Below, piece by piece: positions 31,314 through 38,613 of a stretch of DNA of 39,905 nucleotides. Position 1 is the first letter of the stretch. Every line of letters begins with the position of its first letter. The notes below the pieces were generated by a model. That model saw only the letters and a list, made by a program, of their open reading frames with translations, was not told where the DNA came from and searched no databases. Position numbers and translations under genes: made by a program. This DNA is from a virus, in the IMG/VR virus record IMGVR_UViG_3300027413_000016, positions 1 through 39,905 of that record; one strand, written 5' to 3'.

Positions 31314-31685
31314 TTACTTCTCTTTTTTTACTTTTGGTTTTCTTTCCTTAGTTACTTCTTTAACTTTTTCAGGATTTAGACCAGTTGGTTTTGGAGCACT
31401 TGCTGCTCTGTTGTTAACAGTTACTTTTTCTTTTCTTTCACCCTTAACTTTTTCTGGTTTGTTAGTGTTAACTGAAGATGATGCTGCTCTGTTAGTAGAG
31501 TTACTATTAACTGGAGTTACAACAACTTTAGTTGTTTTTTCTTCTTTATTAAATACTGTAGGTTTAATAGGGTTAACTACAACTTTAGTATCTTTGATAG
31601 GTCTAGTGTTTTTGTGTCCTTTTTCTTGTGCAGAAAATGAAACAGCTACTAAAAACAGTATACCTGTGATTATTGATTTTTTCAT
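31314..31685 (-). CDS. Secreted Lys/Pro-rich repetitive protein
   Basis: 123 residues. Clear signal peptide (MKKSIITGILFLVAVSFSAQ). The mature part is low-complexity, very basic, with paired imperfect repeats: KVVVNPIKP/KVVVTPVNS and NRAASSSVNTNKPEKVK/NRAASAPKPTGLNPEKVK. Would be periplasmic or surface-exposed; might bind envelope polymers or DNA. Rare as a phage early/middle gene. A possible promoter lies at 31776-31806 inside the upstream gene. Confidence 0.7.
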   Translation of the reverse strand: MKKSIITGILFLVAVSFSAQEKGHKNTRPIKDTKVVVNPIKPTVFNKEEKTTKVVVTPVNSNSTNRAASSSVNTNKPEKVKGERKEKVTVNNRAASAPKPTGLNPEKVKEVTKERKPKVKKEK

Positions 31686-31686
31686 A

Positions 31687-32130
31687 TTATTTATTTTTGA
31701 GGAGTTTTTTTATTTCTTTTTCGTCTTTACCCATTTCTCCTAATATAATGGGTATTTCTTCTTTAGTCATTACTGCAATATACGAAAGGGCATCTGTTGC
31801 TCCAACTTCATAGTATTTTGCTATATCTTCTACTAAATCTTTATTAACTGTTTCAGTTTTTGATTTGACATATTGTAGCCAAACTTTCTTTTTAGGTAAC
31901 ATTTCTTTATAAAAATTATATATTTGTTTTTTCATATTTGGTAACATACTTTGCGCGTAATCTGCGATTTCAACGTAATATACATGCATACTAACAAATC
32001 TATGCACCATATATGAATTAAATTTTTCCCAGTCGTTATCCGTGAATTCTTCAGCGGATGTCTTATACAACGTTATATGTTGTAACCAGCAAAATATATT
32101 CTTAATCTTGTCCTTTTCGTTCTTGCTCAC
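31687..32130 (-). CDS. Probable clamp-loader small subunit (gp62-like)
   Basis: 147 residues, GTG start (no ATG before residue 41). The FNSYMVHRFVSM block and FYKEMLPKKKVWLQYVKSK resemble the segments (pFmi-RwlSM and P-K-rxxxiqYiKk) I recall from gp62, the small subunit that with gp44 loads the sliding clamp. Position near gp44 agrees, though two small genes intervene. The C-terminal ALSYIAVMTKEEIPIIL is an extension compared with T4. Confidence 0.6.
   Translation of the reverse strand: MSKNEKDKIKNIFCWLQHITLYKTSAEEFTDNDWEKFNSYMVHRFVSMHVYYVEIADYAQSMLPNMKKQIYNFYKEMLPKKKVWLQYVKSKTETVNKDLVEDIAKYYEVGATDALSYIAVMTKEEIPIILGEMGKDEKEIKKLLKNK
31776..31806 (-). promoter_or_regulatory. Possible internal promoter 17
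   Basis: GTTGG, the fixed-length spacer, TATATTG, inside the gp62-like gene and 90 bases ahead of the secreted-protein gene. It matches the cassette spacing but is within coding sequence, so chance is possible. Confidence 0.35.
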
Positions 32131-32194
32131 CTTTGTATACCCAGATTCCTATTAAAACTAATCCTATTGCAAATGTAATTCCTACATATATCAT
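32102..32194 (-). CDS. Tiny single-TM protein, 30 residues
   Basis: Starts MIYVGITFAIGLVLIGIWVY and ends with a charged tail KGEQERKGQD. ATGA overlap with the 81-residue gene upstream and a 29-base overlap with the gp62-like gene. A bare TM segment; may be an inhibitor or membrane peptide. Confidence 0.45.
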   Translation of the reverse strand: MIYVGITFAIGLVLIGIWVYKGEQERKGQD

Positions 32195-32436
32195 ATTGTA
32201 ATATCTTTATAATCCTCTCTAATTTCTTTAGGTAAAGAATCCGCTATTATTTTTTTAGTATCTAAATCATAAAATACAGGTATTGGAAGCATTGCATCTT
32301 CATCTGTTCCTGCTACGAATTTTGATACTTTTCTTAATACGAATGCTTGACCAAATAAATGCCCACCATCGAATCCCTCGATTGCAGTTGTATTCTTAAA
32401 ATCAATATTCATTTTTTGTTGTTGTGGGTTATTCAT
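32191..32436 (-). CDS. Hypothetical 81-residue protein
   Basis: Beta-rich; ATGA overlap with the clamp loader. No clear motif; possible start at residue 9. Lies between gp44 and the gp62-like gene, so it may be a replication accessory. Confidence 0.65.
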   Translation of the reverse strand: MNNPQQQKMNIDFKNTTAIEGFDGGHLFGQAFVLRKVSKFVAGTDEDAMLPIPVFYDLDTKKIIADSLPKEIREDYKDITI

Positions 32437-33356
32437 ATCACTTGTGGTTTTTTAATTTCAATTATTTTTGCTAATGCACTTGCTATATTGACTTCCTTGT
32501 CAATACGAAAGTTAGAATGATATTGATGCTCATTCAAAACTATTGCTACACTTCCTTCTCTACCAATGGCATATTCGGAGGCATGATCAAATAATGCTCT
32601 ATATAATTCTTCAAAATCACGTACTTGAGAATCGGCTATTATCTGTCTTAATTTTTTAAAATCGGTTTTCTTTAGTTTTAATTCCTCGATTATTTGTTTG
32701 ATATAGTTTGATGATACTAAGATTGATTCATCCACTACTAGCTCATTATTTTGAGTTGATAGCTGAATAGTATTTAGCATCTTTCGTATATCCGGATGAT
32801 GTTTATTAACTATGTTAGCAAGAGCTTTGATTTCAAACTTTGTTTCTTCCTTGTCTAGTATCCCTTTTATGTGTTTTGCTACCTCTTTTTTACTTGGTGG
32901 TACTATTTTTAGTACTTGACATCTTGATTGAAGCGGATCTATTATTCTTTCTACGAAATTACAAGTGAGGATGAAACGTGTAGATCTTGAAAACGTTTCT
33001 ATTGTATTTCTTAAAGATGCTTGTGCTTGGATGGTGAGAAAATCCGCCTCATCAAGGATGACAACTTTAATCTTTCTAAACGATATAGTGCTTGAGAAAC
33101 TTGTGACTTTATCCCTAATAGTTTCGATACCTCGTTCATCAGAAGCGTTGATATAAAGGTAATCACATTCCAGATTATTGACAATAAGTTTTGCCAGAGT
33201 CGTTTTTCCAGTACCAGCAGGACCATAGAATATAAAGTTTTGAATATCATCTTGGTCTAGATATTTTTGTATTTGAGTTTTAATATGTTCATTTCCTACA
33301 TACTCTGTTAGGTCTTTTGACCTATATTTTTCAACTAAAAGTGAATGTTCTTTCAT
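32433..33356 (-). CDS. 44: Sliding-clamp loader large subunit (gp44-like)
   Basis: 307 residues, close to T4 gp44 (319). AAA+ motifs: Walker A GPAGTGKT at 45-52, DEAD at 102-105, sensor TCN at 131-133, SRC at 144-146 (arginine finger motif of clamp loaders). Together with gp62 it opens the gp45 ring with ATP. The start follows AAAGGGTTATG and promoter 15 lies directly upstream. Confidence 0.94.
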   Translation of the reverse strand: MKEHSLLVEKYRSKDLTEYVGNEHIKTQIQKYLDQDDIQNFIFYGPAGTGKTTLAKLIVNNLECDYLYINASDERGIETIRDKVTSFSSTISFRKIKVVILDEADFLTIQAQASLRNTIETFSRSTRFILTCNFVERIIDPLQSRCQVLKIVPPSKKEVAKHIKGILDKEETKFEIKALANIVNKHHPDIRKMLNTIQLSTQNNELVVDESILVSSNYIKQIIEELKLKKTDFKKLRQIIADSQVRDFEELYRALFDHASEYAIGREGSVAIVLNEHQYHSNFRIDKEVNIASALAKIIEIKKPQVI

Positions 33357-33370
33357 AACCCTTTTTAATA

Positions 33371-33401
33371 TAATATACGAAATAAAATTGAGAGTCCCAA
33401 A
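33371..33401 (-). promoter_or_regulatory. Promoter 15 (clamp loader)
   Basis: TTTGG at -33, the fixed-length spacer, TATATTA at -7, 15 bases upstream of the gp44 start. No GTTAAG leader is present. Drives gp44 and the following genes. Confidence 0.65.
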
Positions 33402-33406
33402 TTGGG

Positions 33407-33661
33407 TTATTTATTTATTAATTTTACTAATCTAGATTCTAACTTATTAAGTTGTGAATCCATTTCTCTGTGTATGTTCTCAATTTCTCTTGTAGTACTA
33501 TCGTACATCACATTTAATTGAGTTGTTTGTTCTTGATTTACATCATGTAAATCTTGATTTACCTGTTTGAATCGATTTGAAACCCTAGTAACAAAAACTG
33601 CCACTAAAGTAGTTAAACCTGATCCAATCAGGGTTCCTATAATTATATCTAAATTTTCCAT
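33407..33661 (-). CDS. Membrane-anchored coiled-coil protein, 84 residues
   Basis: TM segment at about 5-25 (IIIGTLIGSGLTTLVAVFVT), then a long coiled coil to the end (QVNQDLHDVNQEQTTQLN...). Unknown; layout as in the trio at 11-12 kb. Confidence 0.65.
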   Translation of the reverse strand: MENLDIIIGTLIGSGLTTLVAVFVTRVSNRFKQVNQDLHDVNQEQTTQLNVMYDSTTREIENIHREMDSQLNKLESRLVKLINK

Positions 33662-33698
33662 AAGCGTTATTTTTTAGTTAATTTAGGACTCATCAATT

Positions 33699-33962
33699 TT
33701 AATACTCGTCTCCGTAAATATTGTATTTCTTTATTGGTTCAGGTTTGACTTCTTCTTCTGTTGTTTTAATAGCATATAACTTACCATCTAAAGGAGCTAA
33801 CCTATATTCGCCCTTGAAGTTACTAACTCCTAAATAAGCTTCCAAAGCATCTGTTAAAGATTTGTGAATAACTTTTTTTGAATCATCAACTAAAGACCAC
33901 CTGTCTCCAGGTGGTACTCTTGTTGCTATAACCTCATTTCTTTCTATAACTTCTGTTTTCAT
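33699..33962 (-). CDS. Hypothetical 87-residue protein
   Basis: Mixed alpha/beta protein with an acidic tail ending NIYGDEY. No recognisable domain. ATGA overlap with the tiny 21-residue frame upstream. Confidence 0.6.
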   Translation of the reverse strand: MKTEVIERNEVIATRVPPGDRWSLVDDSKKVIHKSLTDALEAYLGVSNFKGEYRLAPLDGKLYAIKTTEEEVKPEPIKKYNIYGDEY

Positions 33963-34024
33963 ATTTCGTCTTTAACTACTGTTAGTAAACAGCAGAATGT
34001 TAAAAATATTATTTTTATAATCAT
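33959..34024 (-). CDS. Possible 21-residue hydrophobic peptide
   Basis: Frame MIIKIIFLTFCCLLTVVKDE + one residue, in an ATGA overlap with the next gene and with AAAGTTATG ahead, directly after groEL. It could be a membrane peptide or a leader coupling translation of the 87-residue gene. Confidence 0.35.
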   Translation of the reverse strand: MIIKIIFLTFCCLLTVVKDEI

Positions 34025-34028
34025 AACT

Positions 34029-35672
34029 TTACATTCCCATTCCCATCATTGCAGCTGGGTCAATTTGGGGTTGTTTATTTTCGTTTGGTTTTTCTACAAT
34101 AGTAGCTTCAGTTAATAATATTGTTCCTGCTATTGAAGATGCATTTTGTAATGCACTTCTAGTAACTTTAAAAGGATCAATAATACCAGCATTTTTTAGA
34201 TTAATAACTTCATTTTTCTTGATATCATAACCTACCCAGTCTAACTGATTTACTTCAGACATTAATTCACCTATTCTATCTTTAGTATAACCTGCATTTT
34301 GTAAAATTTGACCAAATGGTTTTTGAATGGCTTGTCTAACAATATCAATACCAAAATCAAAATCATTTAATTTATTAATTCCATCATTTTTATCTTCTAA
34401 TGTTGAAGATGCTCCTAATAAAGCTGAACCGCCACCTGGTAGTATTCCTTCTTCAATTGCTGCTTTTGTAGCATGTAAGGCATCATCTACTCTATCCTTT
34501 TTCTCATTCATTTCAGTTTCAGTATTTCCACCTACATGAACAATTGCTACTCCTCCTACAAACTTAGACATTCTATCTTGTAACTTTTCCATTGCAAACG
34601 GGGTATCGGCTTTATCAATTTGTTTAGCTAATTCTTCTACTCTAGCAGTAATAGCATCTTCAGACCCTTTACCATCTACAATAGTTGTTTTTTCTTTAGT
34701 GATAGTAGATACTCTAGCTTCACCAAACCATTCCCAACTAAATTTTTCTAGTTTCATGCCTTTTTCTTTACTGAATACTTGACCTCCAGTTAGAACAGCT
34801 ATATCATCTAATACTAGTTTTTGTCTATCTCCAAATTCAGGAGCTTTAACTGCACATACTTTTAATGAACCTCTCATCTTATTTACAATAAGGGTAGCTA
34901 ATGCTTCATTGTCTATGTCTTTGGCAATGATTAAAAGGGATTTATTTGTATTTGAAACACTTTCTAGTATTGGTAATAATTCTTTTACTTGAGTAAAAGT
35001 ATGGTCTGCTATTAAAACATAACAATCATCCAATGTAGTAGACATTGTATTATTATCTGTAACAAAATAAGGTGATTTATAACCTCTATCAAATTGCATA
35101 CCTTCTACAGTCTCTAAATAAGTTTCTCCTGTTTTAGATTCTTCAATATGAACTACTCCTTCTTTACCTACTTTTTCCATTGCAGTAGCAATTAACTTAC
35201 CTATAGTTTCATCATTGTTAGAAGAAATAGTAGCTATTTGTTCTAGTTGTTCTTGATTATCTACTTGTTCTGTAATAGACCTTAAATTATTTACTACCTG
35301 TTCTACTCCTTTATCAATTCCCCTCTTAATATCAACAGCATTTGCTCCATCATCTAATCTTTTTAACCCAGCTTTAACTATTTCTCTAGCTAATAAAGTA
35401 GAGGTAGTAGTGCCATCTCCAGCATTGTCGGCTGTTTTAATAGCTGCTTGTTTAAGCATTTGAACACCTAACTCTTCAGTTGGTTCTTCTAATGAAATAT
35501 TTTTTGCTACTGTTACACCATCTTTGGTTGATTGTGGGTTTTGACCTGGTTTTGAAATAACTACGTTTCTACCATTTGGTCCTAATGTAGATACTACTGC
35601 AAGTGCTATTGTATCTATTCCTTTTACTAGTTTTTTTCTGGCTTCAGGGCCAAATTCTATAATTTTACTCAT
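34029..35672 (-). CDS. groEL: GroEL chaperonin (phage-encoded)
   Basis: 547 residues, the full length of bacterial GroEL. GDGTTT at 85-90 (nucleotide site), DALHATKAAIEEGILPGGG (catalytic Asp region), and a Met/Gly-rich end (MMGMGM) are all present. Its apical domain is intact. It would fold virion or replication proteins in concert with the GroES one base upstream. Sequence is well within the GroEL family but divergent (for example VKGIDTIALAVVSTLGPNG). Confidence 0.97.
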   Translation of the reverse strand: MSKIIEFGPEARKKLVKGIDTIALAVVSTLGPNGRNVVISKPGQNPQSTKDGVTVAKNISLEEPTEELGVQMLKQAAIKTADNAGDGTTTSTLLAREIVKAGLKRLDDGANAVDIKRGIDKGVEQVVNNLRSITEQVDNQEQLEQIATISSNNDETIGKLIATAMEKVGKEGVVHIEESKTGETYLETVEGMQFDRGYKSPYFVTDNNTMSTTLDDCYVLIADHTFTQVKELLPILESVSNTNKSLLIIAKDIDNEALATLIVNKMRGSLKVCAVKAPEFGDRQKLVLDDIAVLTGGQVFSKEKGMKLEKFSWEWFGEARVSTITKEKTTIVDGKGSEDAITARVEELAKQIDKADTPFAMEKLQDRMSKFVGGVAIVHVGGNTETEMNEKKDRVDDALHATKAAIEEGILPGGGSALLGASSTLEDKNDGINKLNDFDFGIDIVRQAIQKPFGQILQNAGYTKDRIGELMSEVNQLDWVGYDIKKNEVINLKNAGIIDPFKVTRSALQNASSIAGTILLTEATIVEKPNENKQPQIDPAAMMGMGM

Positions 35673-35673
35673 C

Positions 35674-36039
35674 TTAATTTATTGATTTAAGAGCATCAAA
35701 ATCTTCCTCTGATACTTCGGTTTCTGCTAAAACATCCTCTACTGATGTTGTATTTTTTACTCTTGCTAATATTTGATTTTCAGAGCCAATATAATATTCA
35801 TCTCCTTTATGTTCTAACTTTGTAAAACCAACTGTTGGGAGAATTACTTTGTCTCCAATTTTAATATTTGTTTCTACAAAACCAATTCCTGCTACTTGCC
35901 TTCCAGGACCTACAGCAACTACTGTTCCATGTTCATTTCTGTCTTTACCTAAATCAGGTACTACAATTGAACCGTATTGAGTCTCTTCTTCTTCTTGAGG
36001 TTTAACAATAACGGCATCGAATAATGCTTCTAATTCCAT
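35674..36039 (-). CDS. groES: GroES co-chaperonin with acidic C-terminal extension
   Basis: 121 residues; normal GroES is about 95. The core has the mobile-loop region (QYGSIVVPDLGKD) and GTVVAVGPG, then IKIGDKVILP. About 28 extra acidic residues (SVEDVLAETEVSEEDFDAL) follow the last strand, absent from bacterial GroES. Functionally analogous to T4 gp31. Promoter 16 precedes it; one base separates it from groEL. Confidence 0.93.
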   Translation of the reverse strand: MELEALFDAVIVKPQEEEETQYGSIVVPDLGKDRNEHGTVVAVGPGRQVAGIGFVETNIKIGDKVILPTVGFTKLEHKGDEYYIGSENQILARVKNTTSVEDVLAETEVSEEDFDALKSIN

Positions 36040-36066
36040 AACTTAATTTAATTTTACGTTTGTGGT

Positions 36067-36096
36067 TAATATAATAAAAATAGTTTAATAAGCAAA
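36067..36096 (-). promoter_or_regulatory. Promoter 16 (groES-groEL)
   Basis: TTTGC, a spacer one base shorter than in the cassettes, TATATTA. The -33 element is part of a 15-base sequence (36092-36106) repeated inverted at 36605-36619. Confidence 0.55.
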
Positions 36097-36106
36097 CCTA
36101 GGATGC
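36092..36106. repeat. Inverted repeat arm, left of hsp20
   Basis: GCAAACCTAGGATGC. Its reverse complement matches 14 of 15 bases at 36605-36619. The two arms flank hsp20 in noncoding DNA; this one overlaps the groES -33 element. Confidence 0.5.
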
Positions 36107-36113
36107 GGTTTTT

Positions 36114-36530
36114 TTATTTTATTGTTACTATTTTTGATTTTTTGTCTTCTGATGTTGGGATGAATAAATGGAGTAATCCATTTTCCATTTTAGCTTCTAT
36201 CTTTGATAAATCAAATTTAGCTGCTATTTTATACCCTAATTTAAAAGACCTTTTTGCTAGACCTTTATAAATATAACCCTCATATGATTCTTCTTCTGAT
36301 GGTTTATCATAAGATATGTTTAATTGATCTCCATCAATTTTTAACTGTATATCTTTTTTGGTTAAACCTGTGCAGGCAATCTCAAAATTGAGACCGTCAT
36401 CATCATAGAATATATCTAGTGGGTGTGGTTGTTTGTTTTCGAATGTTGTTGGTTGAAATTTTCCTTCGGCTTGAAAGAAGTTTTTGAATAAAATGTCGAA
36501 CGGTGTTCGCTCGTGAAATAATGTACTCAT
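36114..36530 (-). CDS. Hsp20-family small heat-shock protein
   Basis: 138 residues. Alpha-crystallin domain at about 33-125 (DDGLNFEIACTGLTKKDIQLKI, SYEGYIYKGLAKRSFKLGYKI, and MENGLLHLFIPTSE). N-terminus short and Phe-rich, normal for phage sHsps. Holds unfolding proteins in cells; small Hsps also occur in T4-like cyanophages. It lies between clamp and groES. Confidence 0.92.
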   Translation of the reverse strand: MSTLFHERTPFDILFKNFFQAEGKFQPTTFENKQPHPLDIFYDDDGLNFEIACTGLTKKDIQLKIDGDQLNISYDKPSEEESYEGYIYKGLAKRSFKLGYKIAAKFDLSKIEAKMENGLLHLFIPTSEDKKSKIVTIK

Positions 36531-36578
36531 ATCATTTAGTTTTGTGGGTGTTTAAACTACCCTGTTATTAAATTACTA

Positions 36579-36598
36579 AGCTCCCATTTTGGTGAGCT
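36579..36598 (-). promoter_or_regulatory. Stem-loop in hsp20 leader
   Basis: AGCTCACC-AAAA-TGGGAGCT on the minus strand: an 8-bp stem with one bulged A, 49 bases upstream of the hsp20 ATG. Could be a terminator after the clamp gene (but only a weak T-rich tail follows) or a structured, perhaps temperature-sensitive, leader. Confidence 0.45.
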
Positions 36599-36604
36599 GT
36601 TTGT

Positions 36605-36619
36605 GCATCCTAAGTTTGC
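36605..36619. repeat. Inverted repeat arm, right of hsp20
   Basis: GCATCCTAAGTTTGC; 14 of 15 bases match the reverse complement of 36092-36106. It lies in the gap between hsp20 and the clamp gene. Confidence 0.5.
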
Positions 36620-36638
36620 ATCAATACATATATGAAAA

Positions 36639-37379
36639 CTAAGAAATAATACCATCTTCTGTAGGAACCATATAATATTCGCTTTCTATAACACCATCTG
36701 TGAAATGTAAATACATTAAACCTGCGTTAGATATTTTAAATGTACCTTCATCCATATCTTTATTTGCGTTTAATATAGTCTTTAACATATTAGAGTTATA
36801 TTTAATTTTCATATGCTCTTTGTTTATAACACCCTTTAATTGGTATGTTATCTTATTGTTGTGTCCTATTTCGTCTCCAAATACAAGTTCACATACATCC
36901 ATATTATCTAAATCTTTTGTAGTAGTAACTAAAAATTGTTCTACTTCTGACATAGCACTTTTGGCTTTTAAAATATTGCCTATCTCTTCACTACTTAATT
37001 GTAATTCAACATACCAACCATCTACAGCTTTGGCTGTGCCTACTTTTCTAATTAATAGTGGATCTGATAAAGCATATTCTAAATTGAAGTTTAAATCTGC
37101 TATTTTTAGTTTAGTGATAATCTCCATTTGTCTTTCTAAATCTAACATTAAATCACCGTTACAAATTGAAATTAAATTAGCTAATTTTTTAGTGTTGTAT
37201 ATTGCTAAGTTAGCATCTTCCATTTGAAAATCGTTACATTTAACTGATCCCAGCACCATATTTGATGGGGCAACAAAATTAATGTTTAATTGTTTATCTT
37301 CAATTTCCCATTTAATTTGTTCTATTTCACCTAAATGGTATTTAGCTATTATTGATTGTAATAAAGATTTTGATATCAT
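36639..37379 (-). CDS. 45: Sliding clamp (gp45-like)
   Basis: 246 residues (T4 gp45 is 228). DANLAIYNTKKLANLISICNGD corresponds to gp45 FDVAIYDLNGFLGILSLVND; MKIKYNSNMLKTIL and GTFKISNAGLMYLHF correspond to its second domain end. Trimeric processivity ring for the polymerase. It overlaps polymerase C-part by 4 bases (ATGA), the T4-like neighbour order. Confidence 0.85.
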   Translation of the reverse strand: MISKSLLQSIIAKYHLGEIEQIKWEIEDKQLNINFVAPSNMVLGSVKCNDFQMEDANLAIYNTKKLANLISICNGDLMLDLERQMEIITKLKIADLNFNLEYALSDPLLIRKVGTAKAVDGWYVELQLSSEEIGNILKAKSAMSEVEQFLVTTTKDLDNMDVCELVFGDEIGHNNKITYQLKGVINKEHMKIKYNSNMLKTILNANKDMDEGTFKISNAGLMYLHFTDGVIESEYYMVPTEDGIIS

Positions 37380-38353
37380 AAGTCGAAAAATTGGTTTATG
37401 TAAGGGTTTAAGTTAAGGTTCCATTCTAAATCACCATAAAACCCTTCTAGTTTATTTAGTAAAATGCTTTCAAATACTTTCTTTCTATCAGCGTATTGTT
37501 CAATGAATGTATTAATTTTTTCTGGCATATCATAGTTTAGGAATGCTATTTCTTCAATATGGTATGGGTTTGGTTTTAAATAAATCCATTTAACCTTAGT
37601 ACCATTAGTAATTAATTCATGTTTACTATCTAATTTCCAAAATCTAAGTAAATCGTTATATCTAATAGCTGCTTTTACTGCTGCGGGTGCACCTAATTTT
37701 CTACCAACTTTATTTTCTACATGGTTAAATGTTGATAACATTTCTCCCTTTCTGGCTGGTTTACCTTGATGTTTACCTATTTGTTTTACTGATGTTGGAT
37801 TACCTAAATCGGTTAATGGTATAGTTCCATCTAATACTTGCTTTTTAAATACTTTTACCCTATTATCTATATCATCTTGTGTTTCACCTTTTAAAACGTC
37901 TACTAAAACATCATTAAAAAATTTACCTAATAAAGGTGGGAAATTTGACTTTTGAAACTCTAAACCTTTAATATCAAGTGTTTCTTTTTCAACGCCTTCT
38001 TGTTTAGTAATCCATTGAGCATATCTTCTAGTTGCTCTAAAATAAGCTGATCTTATTACACATTCAGTTTTCATTTCTAACCAATGTGGTTTATCAAACC
38101 ATTCAAATTGATTTATATTAAAAACATCCTTAGCTACATTATTGTAATGGTCTGTAATAATATCTTGATATTCTAAAGCTATATTTTCTAATTCAGTATC
38201 CTTTTCCTTATCAGACATTTCATCAAAATTAGGAAATCTATGTCTTAATAAAGGTTCAGCATGAAAATAGTTACTATCTGTGTCTACATAAGCACAGTAG
38301 TTAGTATCTTCAGGATCACAAATCCACCATGGTGTGTCTTCTAAATGCTTCAT
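37376..38353 (-). CDS. 43: DNA polymerase B, C-terminal part (motif C, thumb)
   Basis: 325 residues from the ATG at 38353 (a TTG start 6 bases earlier is ignored). Palm motif C is YVDTDSNYF at about 24-32. The rest is thumb, ending NLNPYINQFFDL, an aromatic tail typical of clamp-binding peptides. It has no exonuclease or motif A/B; those are in the gene at 38603. The start overlaps the 87-residue gene as ATGA. Needs the N-terminal part to be active. Confidence 0.9.
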   Translation of the reverse strand: MKHLEDTPWWICDPEDTNYCAYVDTDSNYFHAEPLLRHRFPNFDEMSDKEKDTELENIALEYQDIITDHYNNVAKDVFNINQFEWFDKPHWLEMKTECVIRSAYFRATRRYAQWITKQEGVEKETLDIKGLEFQKSNFPPLLGKFFNDVLVDVLKGETQDDIDNRVKVFKKQVLDGTIPLTDLGNPTSVKQIGKHQGKPARKGEMLSTFNHVENKVGRKLGAPAAVKAAIRYNDLLRFWKLDSKHELITNGTKVKWIYLKPNPYHIEEIAFLNYDMPEKINTFIEQYADRKKVFESILLNKLEGFYGDLEWNLNLNPYINQFFDL

Positions 38354-38613
38354 TCCCAATCTTCGTTTCTATGAGGTTTAGCTGGAGCTTCATATTCACC
38401 TTTACTATTTCTAGCATAGTCTTTTAAATCCTTTAAAATTTGAAATTTTTTACCCTGTATAGTAATAGTCCCTCCTTGTTGGAGCATTTTTCTAAAACGT
38501 CCTTCTTCATTCTCATTGAAATCTTTAGATATTTCTATTATTTCATCTTTTGACATTTTTACTCTATTTAAAAGTATAACATGCTCTTTTCTAATTGATT
38601 GTTTACTTAACAT
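38350..38613 (-). CDS. 87-residue ORF between polymerase halves
   Basis: Starts MLSKQSIRKEHVILLNRVKM; a helical N-half is followed by RFRKMLQQGGTITIQGKKFQIL and a basic end. It overlaps the N-part by 11 bases and the C-part by 4, so the three genes are translationally coupled. I see no HNH, GIY-YIG or LAGLIDADG motif, so it is not an obvious homing endonuclease. Perhaps it bridges the polymerase halves; perhaps it is a small regulatory protein. Confidence 0.75.
   Translation of the reverse strand: MLSKQSIRKEHVILLNRVKMSKDEIIEISKDFNENEEGRFRKMLQQGGTITIQGKKFQILKDLKDYARNSKGEYEAPAKPHRNEDWE

Noticed and set aside
33388-33404. CCCAATTTGGG inverted repeat as terminator before the clamp loader
   Set aside because: The arms leave a one-base loop and there is no T-run; the sequence is better explained as the -33 element of promoter 15.
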